Shown: positions 7,915 through 14,260 of the stretch, one piece after another
How the letters are laid out: each line of letters starts with the position of its first letter
Numbering within the stretch: position 1 is the stretch's first letter
Source: Tenericutes bacterium RIFOXYA12_FULL_35_10
GTDB taxonomy: Bacteria; Bacillota_I; Bacilli_A; Acholeplasmatales; Acholeplasmataceae
DNA: 49,202 bases
Direction: 5' to 3'
Assembly (NCBI GenBank): GCA_001830045.1
Contig: MIDA01000043.1
Location: forward strand, 1 to 49,202
The notes under the pieces: generated by a model
Seen by the model: the letters and a program-made list of their open reading frames with translations, nothing else
Databases searched by the model: none
What the model was told of the DNA's origin: nothing
Made by a program: the position numbers and the translations under genes

Positions 7915-8822
7915 TCCATATCAGCTAAATAATAAATATGCCTAATACCATCTTTGTTCTCAACATAAGCAGCAATATATGTGTCTTTGGAAATAATGAG
8001 ATCATTAACCGTTGTTACAAATCCATTATCGTTCAATGTTTTTGGATAGTTTTTATCTGAACTTTTTGTATCCATACCATAGCGATATGATCTACTTATA
8101 AAATCTGTACAATAAAATTTATTTTTAGTATCGGTAATAAAGAGGAAATTATATAAGGAGCGATTAGATAAATGTGAATTTGCATATTCAACAGAATCAC
8201 TAATTTGTTCATTAGTGATATTTTTGACTCTTAAAATTATAAACTTTTCTCTATAATATGAACCATAATATGGATAGCTAGAATCGTTTTCGGCTCTAAA
8301 ATCTGGTAACATCCAGTAATTAGTTGATGACTGTCTTACCCCCACAGAATAGTCGTGGGTACCATCTGAAGGATCTAAAATGATGTCGATAATAGATTCG
8401 TCATCTTGTGGAAATCCCACTGCTTCGATGAACTGATTTGATCCGTTGTTCAGTGCGGCATGTCCTCCTACAAAAAAACTCATCAGTTGATGAAAACCGA
8501 ATATGTTAGGAAATGGTGATTCTTGAGTAACAAACATGTCACCTTTCTGACCGATGAAGGGGTCATTTTTGGATGTGTAGAATAGACTTCTATCATCATT
8601 CAATTCGTAATCATACATTCTATCTACCGGGTGATACATCCTTTGCTCTTCTATACCATTAGAAAATGCTATAGTAACTGTTTCACCCTCGTAACTTCTA
8701 CCAACAAAATCTTTAATTAATTGGTTGACTCTTATATTTTGATTTAGCCCAAAAAGGAACACTGAACTCACGATGATTAGCAACAATATGGTGACTCTTT
8801 TCAATTTTGTTTTCTTTTTCAC
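7911..8822 (-). CDS. Membrane-anchored YiiX/C92-like permuted papain-fold hydrolase
   Basis: A 303-residue protein with an N-terminal anchor helix (residues ~10-27). Two motifs suggest the circularly permuted NlpC/P60 (YaeF/YiiX, peptidase C92-like) fold: GDMFVT...FFVGGHAAL followed by EAVG, giving the catalytic His first, and a late FYCTDFISRSYRYG giving the catalytic Cys. Members hydrolyse or acyl-transfer peptide or lipid amide/ester bonds; the substrate here is unknown. I prefer GTG 8822, with GAGGTGA 5 bases upstream, over GTG 8831, which is part of that site. Its promoter carries the 20-bp element shared with the SHOCT operon, tying it to the copper cluster's outer regulon. Confidence 0.6.
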   Translation of the reverse strand: MKKKTKLKRVTILLLIIVSSVFLFGLNQNIRVNQLIKDFVGRSYEGETVTIAFSNGIEEQRMYHPVDRMYDYELNDDRSLFYTSKNDPFIGQKGDMFVTQESPFPNIFGFHQLMSFFVGGHAALNNGSNQFIEAVGFPQDDESIIDIILDPSDGTHDYSVGVRQSSTNYWMLPDFRAENDSSYPYYGSYYREKFIILRVKNITNEQISDSVEYANSHLSNRSLYNFLFITDTKNKFYCTDFISRSYRYGMDTKSSDKNYPKTLNDNGFVTTVNDLIISKDTYIAAYVENKDGIRHIYYLADMD

Positions 8823-8840
8823 TATAATCACCTCATTTGT

Positions 8841-8873
8841 ATTGTATAAAACGAATGTGAATATATTATGAAT
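8841..8873 (-). promoter_or_regulatory. Promoter with second copy of the 20-bp activator-type element
   Basis: On the minus strand TACAAT (8841-8846) is preceded, 7 bases upstream, by the 20-bp block at 8854-8873 (plus strand AATGTGAATATATTATGAAT). It is 17/20 identical to 911-930 with identical spacing to the -10. Minus-strand TATTCA recurs at 11 bp. Confidence 0.6.
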
Positions 8874-8958
8874 AAGAGAAAAAAGAATTGGTTTTTAAAA
8901 CAAAACTAGAAAGAAGGTAAAACTAAATCGTATTATATTGTTTCTCATTTCATCCGCC

Positions 8959-9000
8959 CTTAAGTATAATTATAAATATGATACAATGGTAATACTTAAG
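8959..9000 (+). promoter_or_regulatory. Extended -10 promoter flanked by 9-bp inverted repeats
   Basis: TGATACAAT (8979-8987) is an extended -10 before the gene at 9021. It lies between CTTAAGTAT (8959-8967) and its exact complement ATACTTAAG (8992-9000). A repressor binding both arms would cover the promoter (inference). Confidence 0.5.
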
Positions 9001-9020
9001 AAAGATATGGGGATAATGAA

Positions 9021-9896
9021 ATGGACTCTATACAAATTTTCAATTTTTATTATTTCTTTTATATTGTTTTAGGTATATTTATCACCTGGATAATAATAAA
9101 GATTGTAGACCAAAAATCGAATGAATTAAAGCGTAAGTTCATTCTATCTTTAATCATTATTAATTTTTTAATCCACTTTCTGAAAATTTTTGTGTACCCC
9201 TATACTTTGGTTGAACAAGTATGGACAAAAGTTACTTTTGAAAATATCTCAGCAAGCACAATACTGCTATTTCCTTTTTTTTACATAACAAATAATAAAA
9301 CAATTAAAGATTACATGATTATTATTGGCTTATTCGCTGGAATCATACCTTTTTTATATCCAGCTGATGCAATTTCAACTGTTTTCAATGGAACTATCAA
9401 CATCGGAACAAGACCCGCCTTTATGTTAGAAAATATCAGGTTTTATGTTGCTCATTACTTCATGTTTCTGGTATCATTCTTATTATTACGATATCGTATT
9501 CACACAGTATCCTTCAAAAGAGCTCATAAGATCTCACTTATCTTCGTATGCATTCTAATCTTAGTTTTTATCAATGAGTTGTTAGTTACCTTATTAGGAG
9601 GAAGTCCTGTTGAACACTTTCTTGACCCAAGTAAGAGAAACCCCTCATTTATTTTTGGTGTTAAAGATGGTTTTGATGGTTTAGGAAAACTGTTTGGTAT
9701 ACTTGTTCCAAAGTTTATGGAAACAAATCATCCACTTTATGGATTTACATATTTTATTCCCGTATTGTGGTTGATCATACCAATCTTTGTTTATGGAAAC
9801 TTGATTGTTATCCTCTTTTATCTGATTGTTGATTATAAAAATATTTCAGATTATTTGCATCAGATTAAAAAACAAGCAAATAAGACACAGACTTAA
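9021..9896 (+). CDS. YwaF-like integral membrane protein, function unknown
   Basis: A 291-residue hydrophobic protein with about seven predicted membrane helices. The loop layout (a WTKVTFENISASTILLFPFF segment, then RFYVAHYFMFLVSFLLL) resembles the YwaF/TMEM164 family, whose biochemical role in bacteria is unsettled. The match is by overall pattern only, so I hold it loosely. ATG 9021 is preceded by GGGGAT 6 bases upstream. It is a single gene divergent from the hydrolase at 7911-8822. The 3' side runs into degenerate IS sequence, so any original terminator may be lost. Confidence 0.5.
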   Translation: MDSIQIFNFYYFFYIVLGIFITWIIIKIVDQKSNELKRKFILSLIIINFLIHFLKIFVYPYTLVEQVWTKVTFENISASTILLFPFFYITNNKTIKDYMIIIGLFAGIIPFLYPADAISTVFNGTINIGTRPAFMLENIRFYVAHYFMFLVSFLLLRYRIHTVSFKRAHKISLIFVCILILVFINELLVTLLGGSPVEHFLDPSKRNPSFIFGVKDGFDGLGKLFGILVPKFMETNHPLYGFTYFIPVLWLIIPIFVYGNLIVILFYLIVDYKNISDYLHQIKKQANKTQT

Positions 9897-9929
9897 TTTC
9901 TATTTACTATATATTACTGAAATTTCATT

Positions 9930-10017
9930 GGTATTCAATCTCTGCTCACAGACACTCGTTTTTTTCAGCGAGCTTCTTATCGATAATACGTCGTGCTCTC
10001 TCGTCCTTTAAAAAAAA
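9930..10017 (-). pseudogene. Decayed 3' part of an IS3-type orfA, cut off by the IS1595 insertion
   Basis: Read on the minus strand, one frame gives LKDERARRIIDKKLAEKNECL, a stop, then AEIEY. This resembles the C-terminal coiled-coil part of IS3-family OrfA with the usual RAEIEYL turned into a stop (CGA to TGA). It continues the N-terminal fragment at 11172-11382 once the IS1595 element is removed, but is off frame by one base within the poly-A duplication. No OrfB follows. Confidence 0.55.
10010..10017. repeat. 8-bp target-site duplication (left), poly-A
   Basis: Eight A bases directly precede the left inverted repeat and are matched by eight A at 11172-11179. The 8-bp length fits IS1595-family transposition. 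Homopolymer sequence makes exact borders slightly ambiguous. Confidence 0.8.
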
Positions 10018-10040
10018 CTGACGAGTGGTGAAGAGTGTTG
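10018..10040 (+). repeat. Left terminal inverted repeat of the IS1595 element
   Basis: Twenty-three bases beginning CTGACGAGTGGTG, exactly complementary to 11149-11171. Confidence 0.95.
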
Positions 10041-10121
10041 TTAGCATAGTCGATTTACATCTTAACAAAAGCAACAACTTATCATTCAAAAAACCAATGA
10101 CAATTGAAACTATAAATATGA

Positions 10122-10236
10122 TATAATGGCATTGCCAAACAATGTAAAAAGGAACTATAAAAGCGAGTATTTTATCCTTGAATTGTTTGGCGACGTTCCT
10201 GGGGATAAAGTACTCGCTTTTGTAGTCTAGGAACGT
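10122..10236 (+). promoter_or_regulatory. Transposase promoter and leader with two mutually exclusive folds
   Basis: TGATATAAT (10119-10127) is an extended -10 that would start RNA near 10134. The leader has three paired sets: A, 10134-10143 with 10182-10191 (10 bp perfect); B, 10154-10177 with 10203-10226 (24 bp, two G-U); C, 10193-10202 with 10227-10236 (10 bp, one G-U). A and C fit together but each excludes B. The 3' arm of C contains the transposase Shine-Dalgarno AGGAA (10229-10233). So fold A+C hides the start site and fold B exposes it. This looks like a translational switch limiting transposase (inference). Confidence 0.7.
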
Positions 10237-10239
10237 TCT

Positions 10240-11142
10240 ATGTCCAATTCAATACACTGCCCAACCTGTGGGCAATCTTCCATCAAACATGGAAGAACTA
10301 AAACGGGTGTTCAGAGATATTTTTGTACTTCATGTAAGAAGACATTTATAGCAGATCAAACCCCGATTAAAAATTTCAAACAAAGTGAAACATTGATTAA
10401 GCGATTCATTGGTTACATGATCGATGATGTCACCTTAGATGTCGCAGCGCGCAATCTTTCCATTGATCATAAGACCGCACTCTACTATCGTTATGTGATC
10501 TTTCACGCGCTCTCCGACTATCAAGATGAAGTCATCCTTGATGGCAGCATCATGATCGATGAGACATTCTTGAGCATCAGGGAGAAAAAGCACAAGATTC
10601 AGCGGCCTGATGGACAGGATATTCGTGGGTTATCCTTCAATCAGCTCTGCGTGATCACCGTCATAAATTTGAGAGGTCTGTGCATCGCAAAGGTATCGTC
10701 GAGAGGTATGGCACAACCTGAAGACTTCATTCGTCTTTTCAATGAGAACCTAGGAACTATCAAACGATTCCTACATGATGGGAATCCAAAGCAGATCCAA
10801 TTTATGAAGCAATACGATGTCGAGAGGGTCAACGCTCGAAAGAGTGAGGATGCAGAAATATCGACACTGATCGTGGACTCATTACATAGCAACCTGAAAA
10901 GATTTCTTTTCAAACATGCGGGATTAAGACTTAAATATCTTCAGCACTATCTCAATTTTTTCGTCTACAGGCACAATCAACTCGTTCTGGCAGATACCAA
11001 GAATAAGAGAGAACAGCTGGCAGCAAAGAATAAAATGATTAACGATCTGTATAACCGATTGAGAATAAAATGCAAGTCTATAAGCTATCAAAATTATTTA
11101 AAAGATGAAGGAATTACTGACATTTTGGAGAAGCATCGGTGA
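10240..11142 (+). CDS. tnp: IS1595-family transposase
   Basis: A 300-residue transposase. The N-terminal zinc ribbon has C7-x2-C10 and C29-x2-C32. A DDE-type core follows, with D107 in IMIDETF and D180 in FLHDGNP, and the late H216-S-N218 of LHSNLKRF, the family's variable third position. It ends with the conserved AGLRLKYLQHYLNFFVYRHN block. ATG 10240 is 6 bases after AGGAA. The frame is intact, so it is probably active. Its base composition is somewhat richer in G/C than its neighbours, consistent with arrival from elsewhere. Confidence 0.93.
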   Translation: MSNSIHCPTCGQSSIKHGRTKTGVQRYFCTSCKKTFIADQTPIKNFKQSETLIKRFIGYMIDDVTLDVAARNLSIDHKTALYYRYVIFHALSDYQDEVILDGSIMIDETFLSIREKKHKIQRPDGQDIRGLSFNQLCVITVINLRGLCIAKVSSRGMAQPEDFIRLFNENLGTIKRFLHDGNPKQIQFMKQYDVERVNARKSEDAEISTLIVDSLHSNLKRFLFKHAGLRLKYLQHYLNFFVYRHNQLVLADTKNKREQLAAKNKMINDLYNRLRIKCKSISYQNYLKDEGITDILEKHR

Positions 11143-11148
11143 ATTCAC

Positions 11149-11171
11149 CAACACTCTTCACCACTCGTCAG
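11149..11171 (-). repeat. Right terminal inverted repeat of the IS1595 element
   Basis: Exact reverse complement of 10018-10040. The 8-bp poly-A duplicate follows at 11172-11179. Confidence 0.95.
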
Positions 11172-11382
11172 AAAAAAAATTCTTTCTGGGATATGTATCT
11201 TGAACTCCTGTGTCACCTTTAATCTTGAACACCTTGATCCAACACGCTAGTATCGTTTGATCCGGTAAGCCTAGATCGAGTGCGATGCTGCGAAGCGATT
11301 CCTTTTCCGCTTGAACTCTTGATATCGCGAGAAGTTTTTTATCCCTATAATATACGAGCTCTAAGCTCAAAAAAGACTGCAT
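11172..11382 (-). pseudogene. IS3-type orfA remnant, N-terminal part
   Basis: From ATG 11382 the frame encodes a helix-turn-helix of the IS3 OrfA kind (KKLLAISRVQ...SLRSIALDLGLPDQTILACWIKVFKIKG) ending in YPRKN at the poly-A target site, where the IS1595 element interrupts it; the apparent frame then continues a few codons into the inverted repeat. The rest of the orfA lies at 9930-10017. With no OrfB and a stop in the distal part, this is a dead relic. Confidence 0.7.
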
Positions 11383-11425
11383 CCTTCCTTCAAACTTTCT
11401 TTTCTATATGCCTATAAAAAAGAAA

Positions 11426-11449
11426 AGCTAAGAGTCATCTCTCTTAGCT
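11426..11449 (-). terminator. Terminator for leftward transcripts below tRNA-Thr
   Basis: A 9-bp perfect stem (AGCTAAGAG, 11426-11434, with CTCTTAGCT, 11441-11449) and 6-base loop. On the minus strand it is followed by TTTTCTTTTTT (plus-strand A-run from 11416). It shows that leftward transcription crosses 11450-11690. Confidence 0.85.
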
Positions 11450-11450
11450 C

Positions 11451-11559
11451 GTAGTAAATATAAGGAAGGCGTAGACTTTATAAATACTCAAAGGTATACA
11501 AGTTTTTACGAACTCGAGGTTCACATAATTTAACCACGCCTTCACCCTTATTTTACTAC
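11451..11559 (-). ncRNA. Candidate structured RNA of unknown class
   Basis: The segment closes with a long imperfect stem, 11451-11472 against 11536-11559 (GTAGTAAA...AAGGCGT with its complement, about 20 pairs). Inside are two small hairpins: 11475-11503 (ACTT/AAGT plus ATAC/GTAT) and 11510-11522 (GAAC/GTTC). It lies just upstream of the 11426-11449 terminator and downstream of tRNA-Thr. I see no coding frame and cannot match it to 6S, SRP, RNase P, tmRNA or T-box consensus. It could instead be a processed trailer of the tRNA transcript. Confidence 0.4.
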
Positions 11560-11689
11560 CAATTACTAAAATATAAAAGACTCAGAGATTTCACCTAGTC
11601 TCGCTATACGAAAAAAGACTCTTTCGTTTAAGATCAGGTATCATTATTATACCTTCTCTCCAACTTTTTGGAGTCAATTCATCTAAAAA
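11560..11689. other. Spacer between candidate RNA and tRNA-Thr
   Basis: No open frame. A few weak hairpins are present (such as CGAAA...TTTCG near 11611-11629), but nothing I can assign. It may belong to the tRNA-Thr trailer transcript. Confidence 0.3.
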
Positions 11690-11765
11690 TGGTGCCGAAA
11701 ATAGGACTCGAACCTACGACCTGCTGATTACGAGACAGCTGCTCTACCACCTGAGCTATTTCGGC
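11690..11765 (-). tRNA. tRNA-Thr (anticodon CGT), CCA encoded
   Basis: A 76-nt cloverleaf with perfect acceptor stem GCCGAAA/TTTCGGC, discriminator A and encoded CCA, D-arm GCTC-AGGTGGTA-GAGC, anticodon loop CTCGTAA (anticodon CGT, reads ACG) and T-loop TTCGAGT. One mismatch (T31-T39) closes the anticodon stem. Its first 10 bases (11756-11765) are also the last codons and stop of the kinase gene upstream. Confidence 0.95.
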
Positions 11766-12664
11766 ATAAAATACTTCTTCTTCACTTTAGGGTGCGCATA
11801 AATACTTAACGCTTCTTTATACGTTTCAATAACGACACTACCCTTGCATGAAAACTCACCATCAGCATTCCAATCTACATTTGAACTCGTTTCAATTTCA
11901 AAACGGTTACTCGCAATATGCAGATCTTCTTGTAGCTTCTTACCACCTCTAATAAACGATGATAAAAGTCTAAAACGCCAAAATGATTTCACACGCTTAA
12001 AAAATCTTAACTCAAATAGACCATCATTTAATCTGGATTGTGAAAAATTAACCAAACGCATACCACCGACTCTATTTGAACTTAAACCCAAAATCATTGC
12101 ACATTCCATGGATACCGTCTTCCCATCATACTTAACTCTAACAGGGTAGCGGTATTCATTGGATAAATCTTTAACAGCAGCAATCATATACGCCAAATAG
12201 CCGTATTTCTTAATATGTCTTCTTGAAATATCATAGCTTATTCTTGTTAAAAGTCCACTTGCTGCCGTATAAAAGAAATACTGATCATTGATCTGATTGA
12301 CATCGATCAATACAGGAACTTCATTCATATAAATCTTTAAACTTCTTTTAATGTTTTTATTCACACCTAAAATAGCTGCTGTATCATTAGCAGTGCCACT
12401 GGGTAATAAACCTATAGCAGGTTTAATGGGTGATTTCATCACGCCATTCAACACTTCATTGGCGGTTCCATCGCCACCTGCGACCAAAAAAACATCATAA
12501 TGTTTTGCTTCTGCAAAAGCAACTCTCTCTAAATCTTTTGCTGCTTTTGATTCATACACCGTGAGGGAATGATGTGATTGATTAAAGATCTTTTTGATGA
12601 GAGGTAGATTGATTTTAAAATTAGATCTTCCACTCACCGGATTATACATAAGTAAATATTTCAT
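11756..12664 (-). CDS. dagK: Diacylglycerol kinase-like lipid kinase (DagK/YegS family)
   Basis: A 302-residue soluble lipid kinase using ATP to phosphorylate diacylglycerol or a related lipid at the membrane. The N-terminal YNPVSGRSNF and the nucleotide-binding GGDGTANEVLNG (residues ~61-72) followed by LLPSGTAND are diagnostic. The C-terminal half has the family pattern including WNADGE near residue ~268. The last codons ATG CCG AAA TAG fall inside the tRNA-Thr gene, so the stop codon is tRNA positions T8-A9-G10. RNase P cleavage of a joint transcript would remove the stop. The exact lipid substrate cannot be told from sequence. Confidence 0.9.
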   Translation of the reverse strand: MKYLLMYNPVSGRSNFKINLPLIKKIFNQSHHSLTVYESKAAKDLERVAFAEAKHYDVFLVAGGDGTANEVLNGVMKSPIKPAIGLLPSGTANDTAAILGVNKNIKRSLKIYMNEVPVLIDVNQINDQYFFYTAASGLLTRISYDISRRHIKKYGYLAYMIAAVKDLSNEYRYPVRVKYDGKTVSMECAMILGLSSNRVGGMRLVNFSQSRLNDGLFELRFFKRVKSFWRFRLLSSFIRGGKKLQEDLHIASNRFEIETSSNVDWNADGEFSCKGSVVIETYKEALSIYAHPKVKKKYFMPK

Positions 12665-12733
12665 TTAACTTCAAACCCCTGAACGTATTTTAACACACAT
12701 TTTTAACAAATAAAAGATTGCAGAGTATAAAAA

Positions 12734-12751
12734 ATGGCGCCTTAGCGCCAT
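12734..12751 (-). terminator. Terminator after the CBS-domain gene
   Basis: ATGGCGC (12734-12740) pairs with GCGCCAT (12745-12751) over a 4-base loop, followed by a T-run on the minus strand. Confidence 0.8.
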
Positions 12752-12766
12752 CTTTATCTCATCAAC

Positions 12767-13180
12767 TTATAAAACCATGAAGTTGTGTTCAAAGAAATAC
12801 TCAATCAATTTCTTACGTGTCACAATTCCAATAAACTTATCGTTCTGATCTAATACAGGAACGAAGTTTTCATTTTTAGCTTTCGATAATAAAAGTGGCA
12901 TGGTTGCATTCACACTAATCGATTCATAATCACGGTGACGCTTGATGTCAGTGACATGAAGTTTGACCATTTCAGTTTCATTCAAACAATTAATGTTTGT
13001 TAAAACGAAATGGAGAATATCCCCTTCAGTCAATGTACCAATATAATTATTTTCGCGATCGACCACAGGGATGGATGTGAAACGGTGTTCAGTCATGCGA
13101 TCAAGCGCTGCTTTTAACGTTTCGTCACTATAGAGTAAGATGACTTCATAAGATGGCTTTAAAAAGGATAGTACGTTCAT
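12767..13180 (-). CDS. Two-CBS-domain protein
   Basis: A 137-residue protein made almost wholly of two CBS motifs (a Bateman module). The first is around residues 15-60 (LKAALDRMTEHRFTSIPVVDRENNYIGTLTEGDIL), the second around 80-130 (FVPVLDQNDKFIGIVTRKKLIEYF). Such modules bind adenine nucleotides or related ligands and act as sensors, usually for a partner protein. No partner is fused or adjacent. ATG 13180 is preceded by GGAAGTG. A -10 TATAAT lies at 13217-13222 on the minus strand. It appears monocistronic. Confidence 0.88.
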   Translation of the reverse strand: MNVLSFLKPSYEVILLYSDETLKAALDRMTEHRFTSIPVVDRENNYIGTLTEGDILHFVLTNINCLNETEMVKLHVTDIKRHRDYESISVNATMPLLLSKAKNENFVPVLDQNDKFIGIVTRKKLIEYFFEHNFMVL

Positions 13181-13294
13181 AAGTTCACTTCCATTCTTCT
13201 AAATTTCTATATCTCTATTATACATGAAAAAGTATAAAAGTGTTTTTCAATCATTCAAGTTAACAATGCTTGACAGCCTAATAAGTTAATATGC

Positions 13295-13909
13295 TTATGC
13301 AATCTTAATTTTTTCTTTTGGTTTTATGGGTTGTTTTTGGATGAGAGCTAAAACTCTATAGATCACATATAACCCAAAAAGAATGACATAAAATAAGAAT
13401 CTTTCGTTGTTGATAAGGAGTAAATGTGTAGCAACTAATCCATAAAAAAGATAAGAAAGTTTATGCAATTTCTTCCAATCTTTTCCCTTCATTTTCTTTC
13501 TGATGATCATGATCGATGTGATAGCTAATGGCAACATCACAACAACGGATGCAATACCGATATAAAAATAAATGGGTGCTCTCCAAAAGAATGTAAAATC
13601 AAATGCAAAAATGAGATACTTTAAACCATGACTCAAACTAAAAATAGATCCCATCACTGCAAGTTCGGCACGATTACCCATCAATTTTTTACGAATCGTT
13701 CCTTGTGATAGCGTGCTTGCAAACATAACAAGGATAAAAAAGGATAAACCTACGTAACCCATGTTGACGATATTGGTTTCTTGCGTAAACAAAATAGCTG
13801 CAATAACAATACAAATCCCATAAAGATATAGATTAAACTTTCTAATCCACTTTGAAAAAAGGATGACAAAAATAAACCACACAAAAACAAGCCCCATAAT
13901 CAGTGTCAT
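13295..13909 (-). CDS. Ferric-reductase-like (MsrQ/YedZ-type) membrane protein
   Basis: A 204-residue protein with about six transmembrane helices. His residues sit in helices as expected for heme-binding ferric-reductase-like domains: MGSIFSLSHGLKYLIF and WKKLHKLSYLFYGLVATHLLL. MsrQ-type proteins pass electrons through b-type heme across the membrane. ATG 13909 has GAGGT upstream, 10 bases after the stop of the small flavinylation-motif peptide, so the two form an operon. With the FMN-binding-like lipoprotein upstream, it may deliver electrons from a cytosolic or quinone donor to extracytosolic flavins. No MsrP-like molybdopterin partner is present here. Confidence 0.7.
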   Translation of the reverse strand: MTLIMGLVFVWFIFVILFSKWIRKFNLYLYGICIVIAAILFTQETNIVNMGYVGLSFFILVMFASTLSQGTIRKKLMGNRAELAVMGSIFSLSHGLKYLIFAFDFTFFWRAPIYFYIGIASVVVMLPLAITSIMIIRKKMKGKDWKKLHKLSYLFYGLVATHLLLINNERFLFYVILFGLYVIYRVLALIQKQPIKPKEKIKIA

Positions 13910-13919
13910 ATGATTTACC

Positions 13920-14102
13920 TCAATCTACTGGATAGGAGTTAGAGTATCCGCCTTCTGATACACCCGCAATTAAATCAATTTTTGTTGCATACGTTTCAGT
14001 AGATGCACCTGTAATTAGATCAGCTGTATCTTTCATGGGTTCTCTCACTATTCCAATACCTAATAAAATAACAAAAAGAAGTCCTAAAATAAGGTTTTTC
14101 AT
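13920..14102 (-). CDS. 60-residue membrane peptide with two flavinylation-like motifs
   Basis: A short protein: one N-terminal helix (residues ~3-20) and a short extracytosolic tail with DLITGAST and then DLIAGVSEGGY. The first fits the D-x-x-[ST]-G-A-[ST] pattern at which ApbE attaches FMN; the second is a weaker variant (GVS). The same DLIAGAS occurs at the C-terminus of the upstream lipoprotein. ATG 14102 has AAGGG about 7 bases upstream; a TTG at 14105 is possible. If flavinylated, it would be a very small carrier partnered with the adjacent ferric-reductase-like protein. ApbE is not in this window. The motif match is what I see; flavin attachment is inferred. Confidence 0.65.
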   Translation of the reverse strand: MKNLILGLLFVILLGIGIVREPMKDTADLITGASTETYATKIDLIAGVSEGGYSNSYPVD

Positions 14103-14213
14103 CAAAATCCCTTCTTTCGTTTCTAGTTATATCTATCATAATCCTAAATTCCCTTTTTGTTATCTTCTCTTATGTAAAAAAAGTATTAGTTTTACATAGA
14201 GTAAATAAAAAAA

Positions 14214-14237
14214 GCATCAAGTCAAATGACTTAATGC
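14214..14237 (-). terminator. Terminator after the FMN-binding-like lipoprotein gene
   Basis: GCATCAAGTC (14214-14223) pairs with GACTTAATGC (14228-14237) with one G-U pair and a 4-base loop; seven T follow on the minus strand. Confidence 0.85.
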
Positions 14238-14260
14238 CTTAAATGATTGAATGACTAATC

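Larger units (their letters stand above)
10018..11171 (+). mobile_element. Complete IS1595-family insertion sequence, 1154 bp
   Basis: The element is bounded by perfect 23-bp inverted repeats (10018-10040 and 11149-11171) and flanked by 8-bp direct duplications. It holds one full transposase gene that ends 6 bases before the right repeat. Intact ends, target duplication and an undamaged open frame suggest recent insertion. It split an older, decayed IS3-type orfA, so this spot has received mobile elements at least twice. Confidence 0.93.

Noticed and set aside
10008-10020. Reading the IS3 orfA across the insertion as an intact gene
   Set aside because: After removing the IS1595 element and one A-tract the frame is off by one base, and a further stop interrupts the distal part.
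11451-11559. T-box leader or 6S-like RNA
   Set aside because: The AAGGGTGAAGGCGTGG stretch only loosely recalls the T-box sequence AGGGTGGNACCGCG, no specifier loop is evident, no aminoacyl-tRNA gene follows, and the 6S central bubble is not clear.
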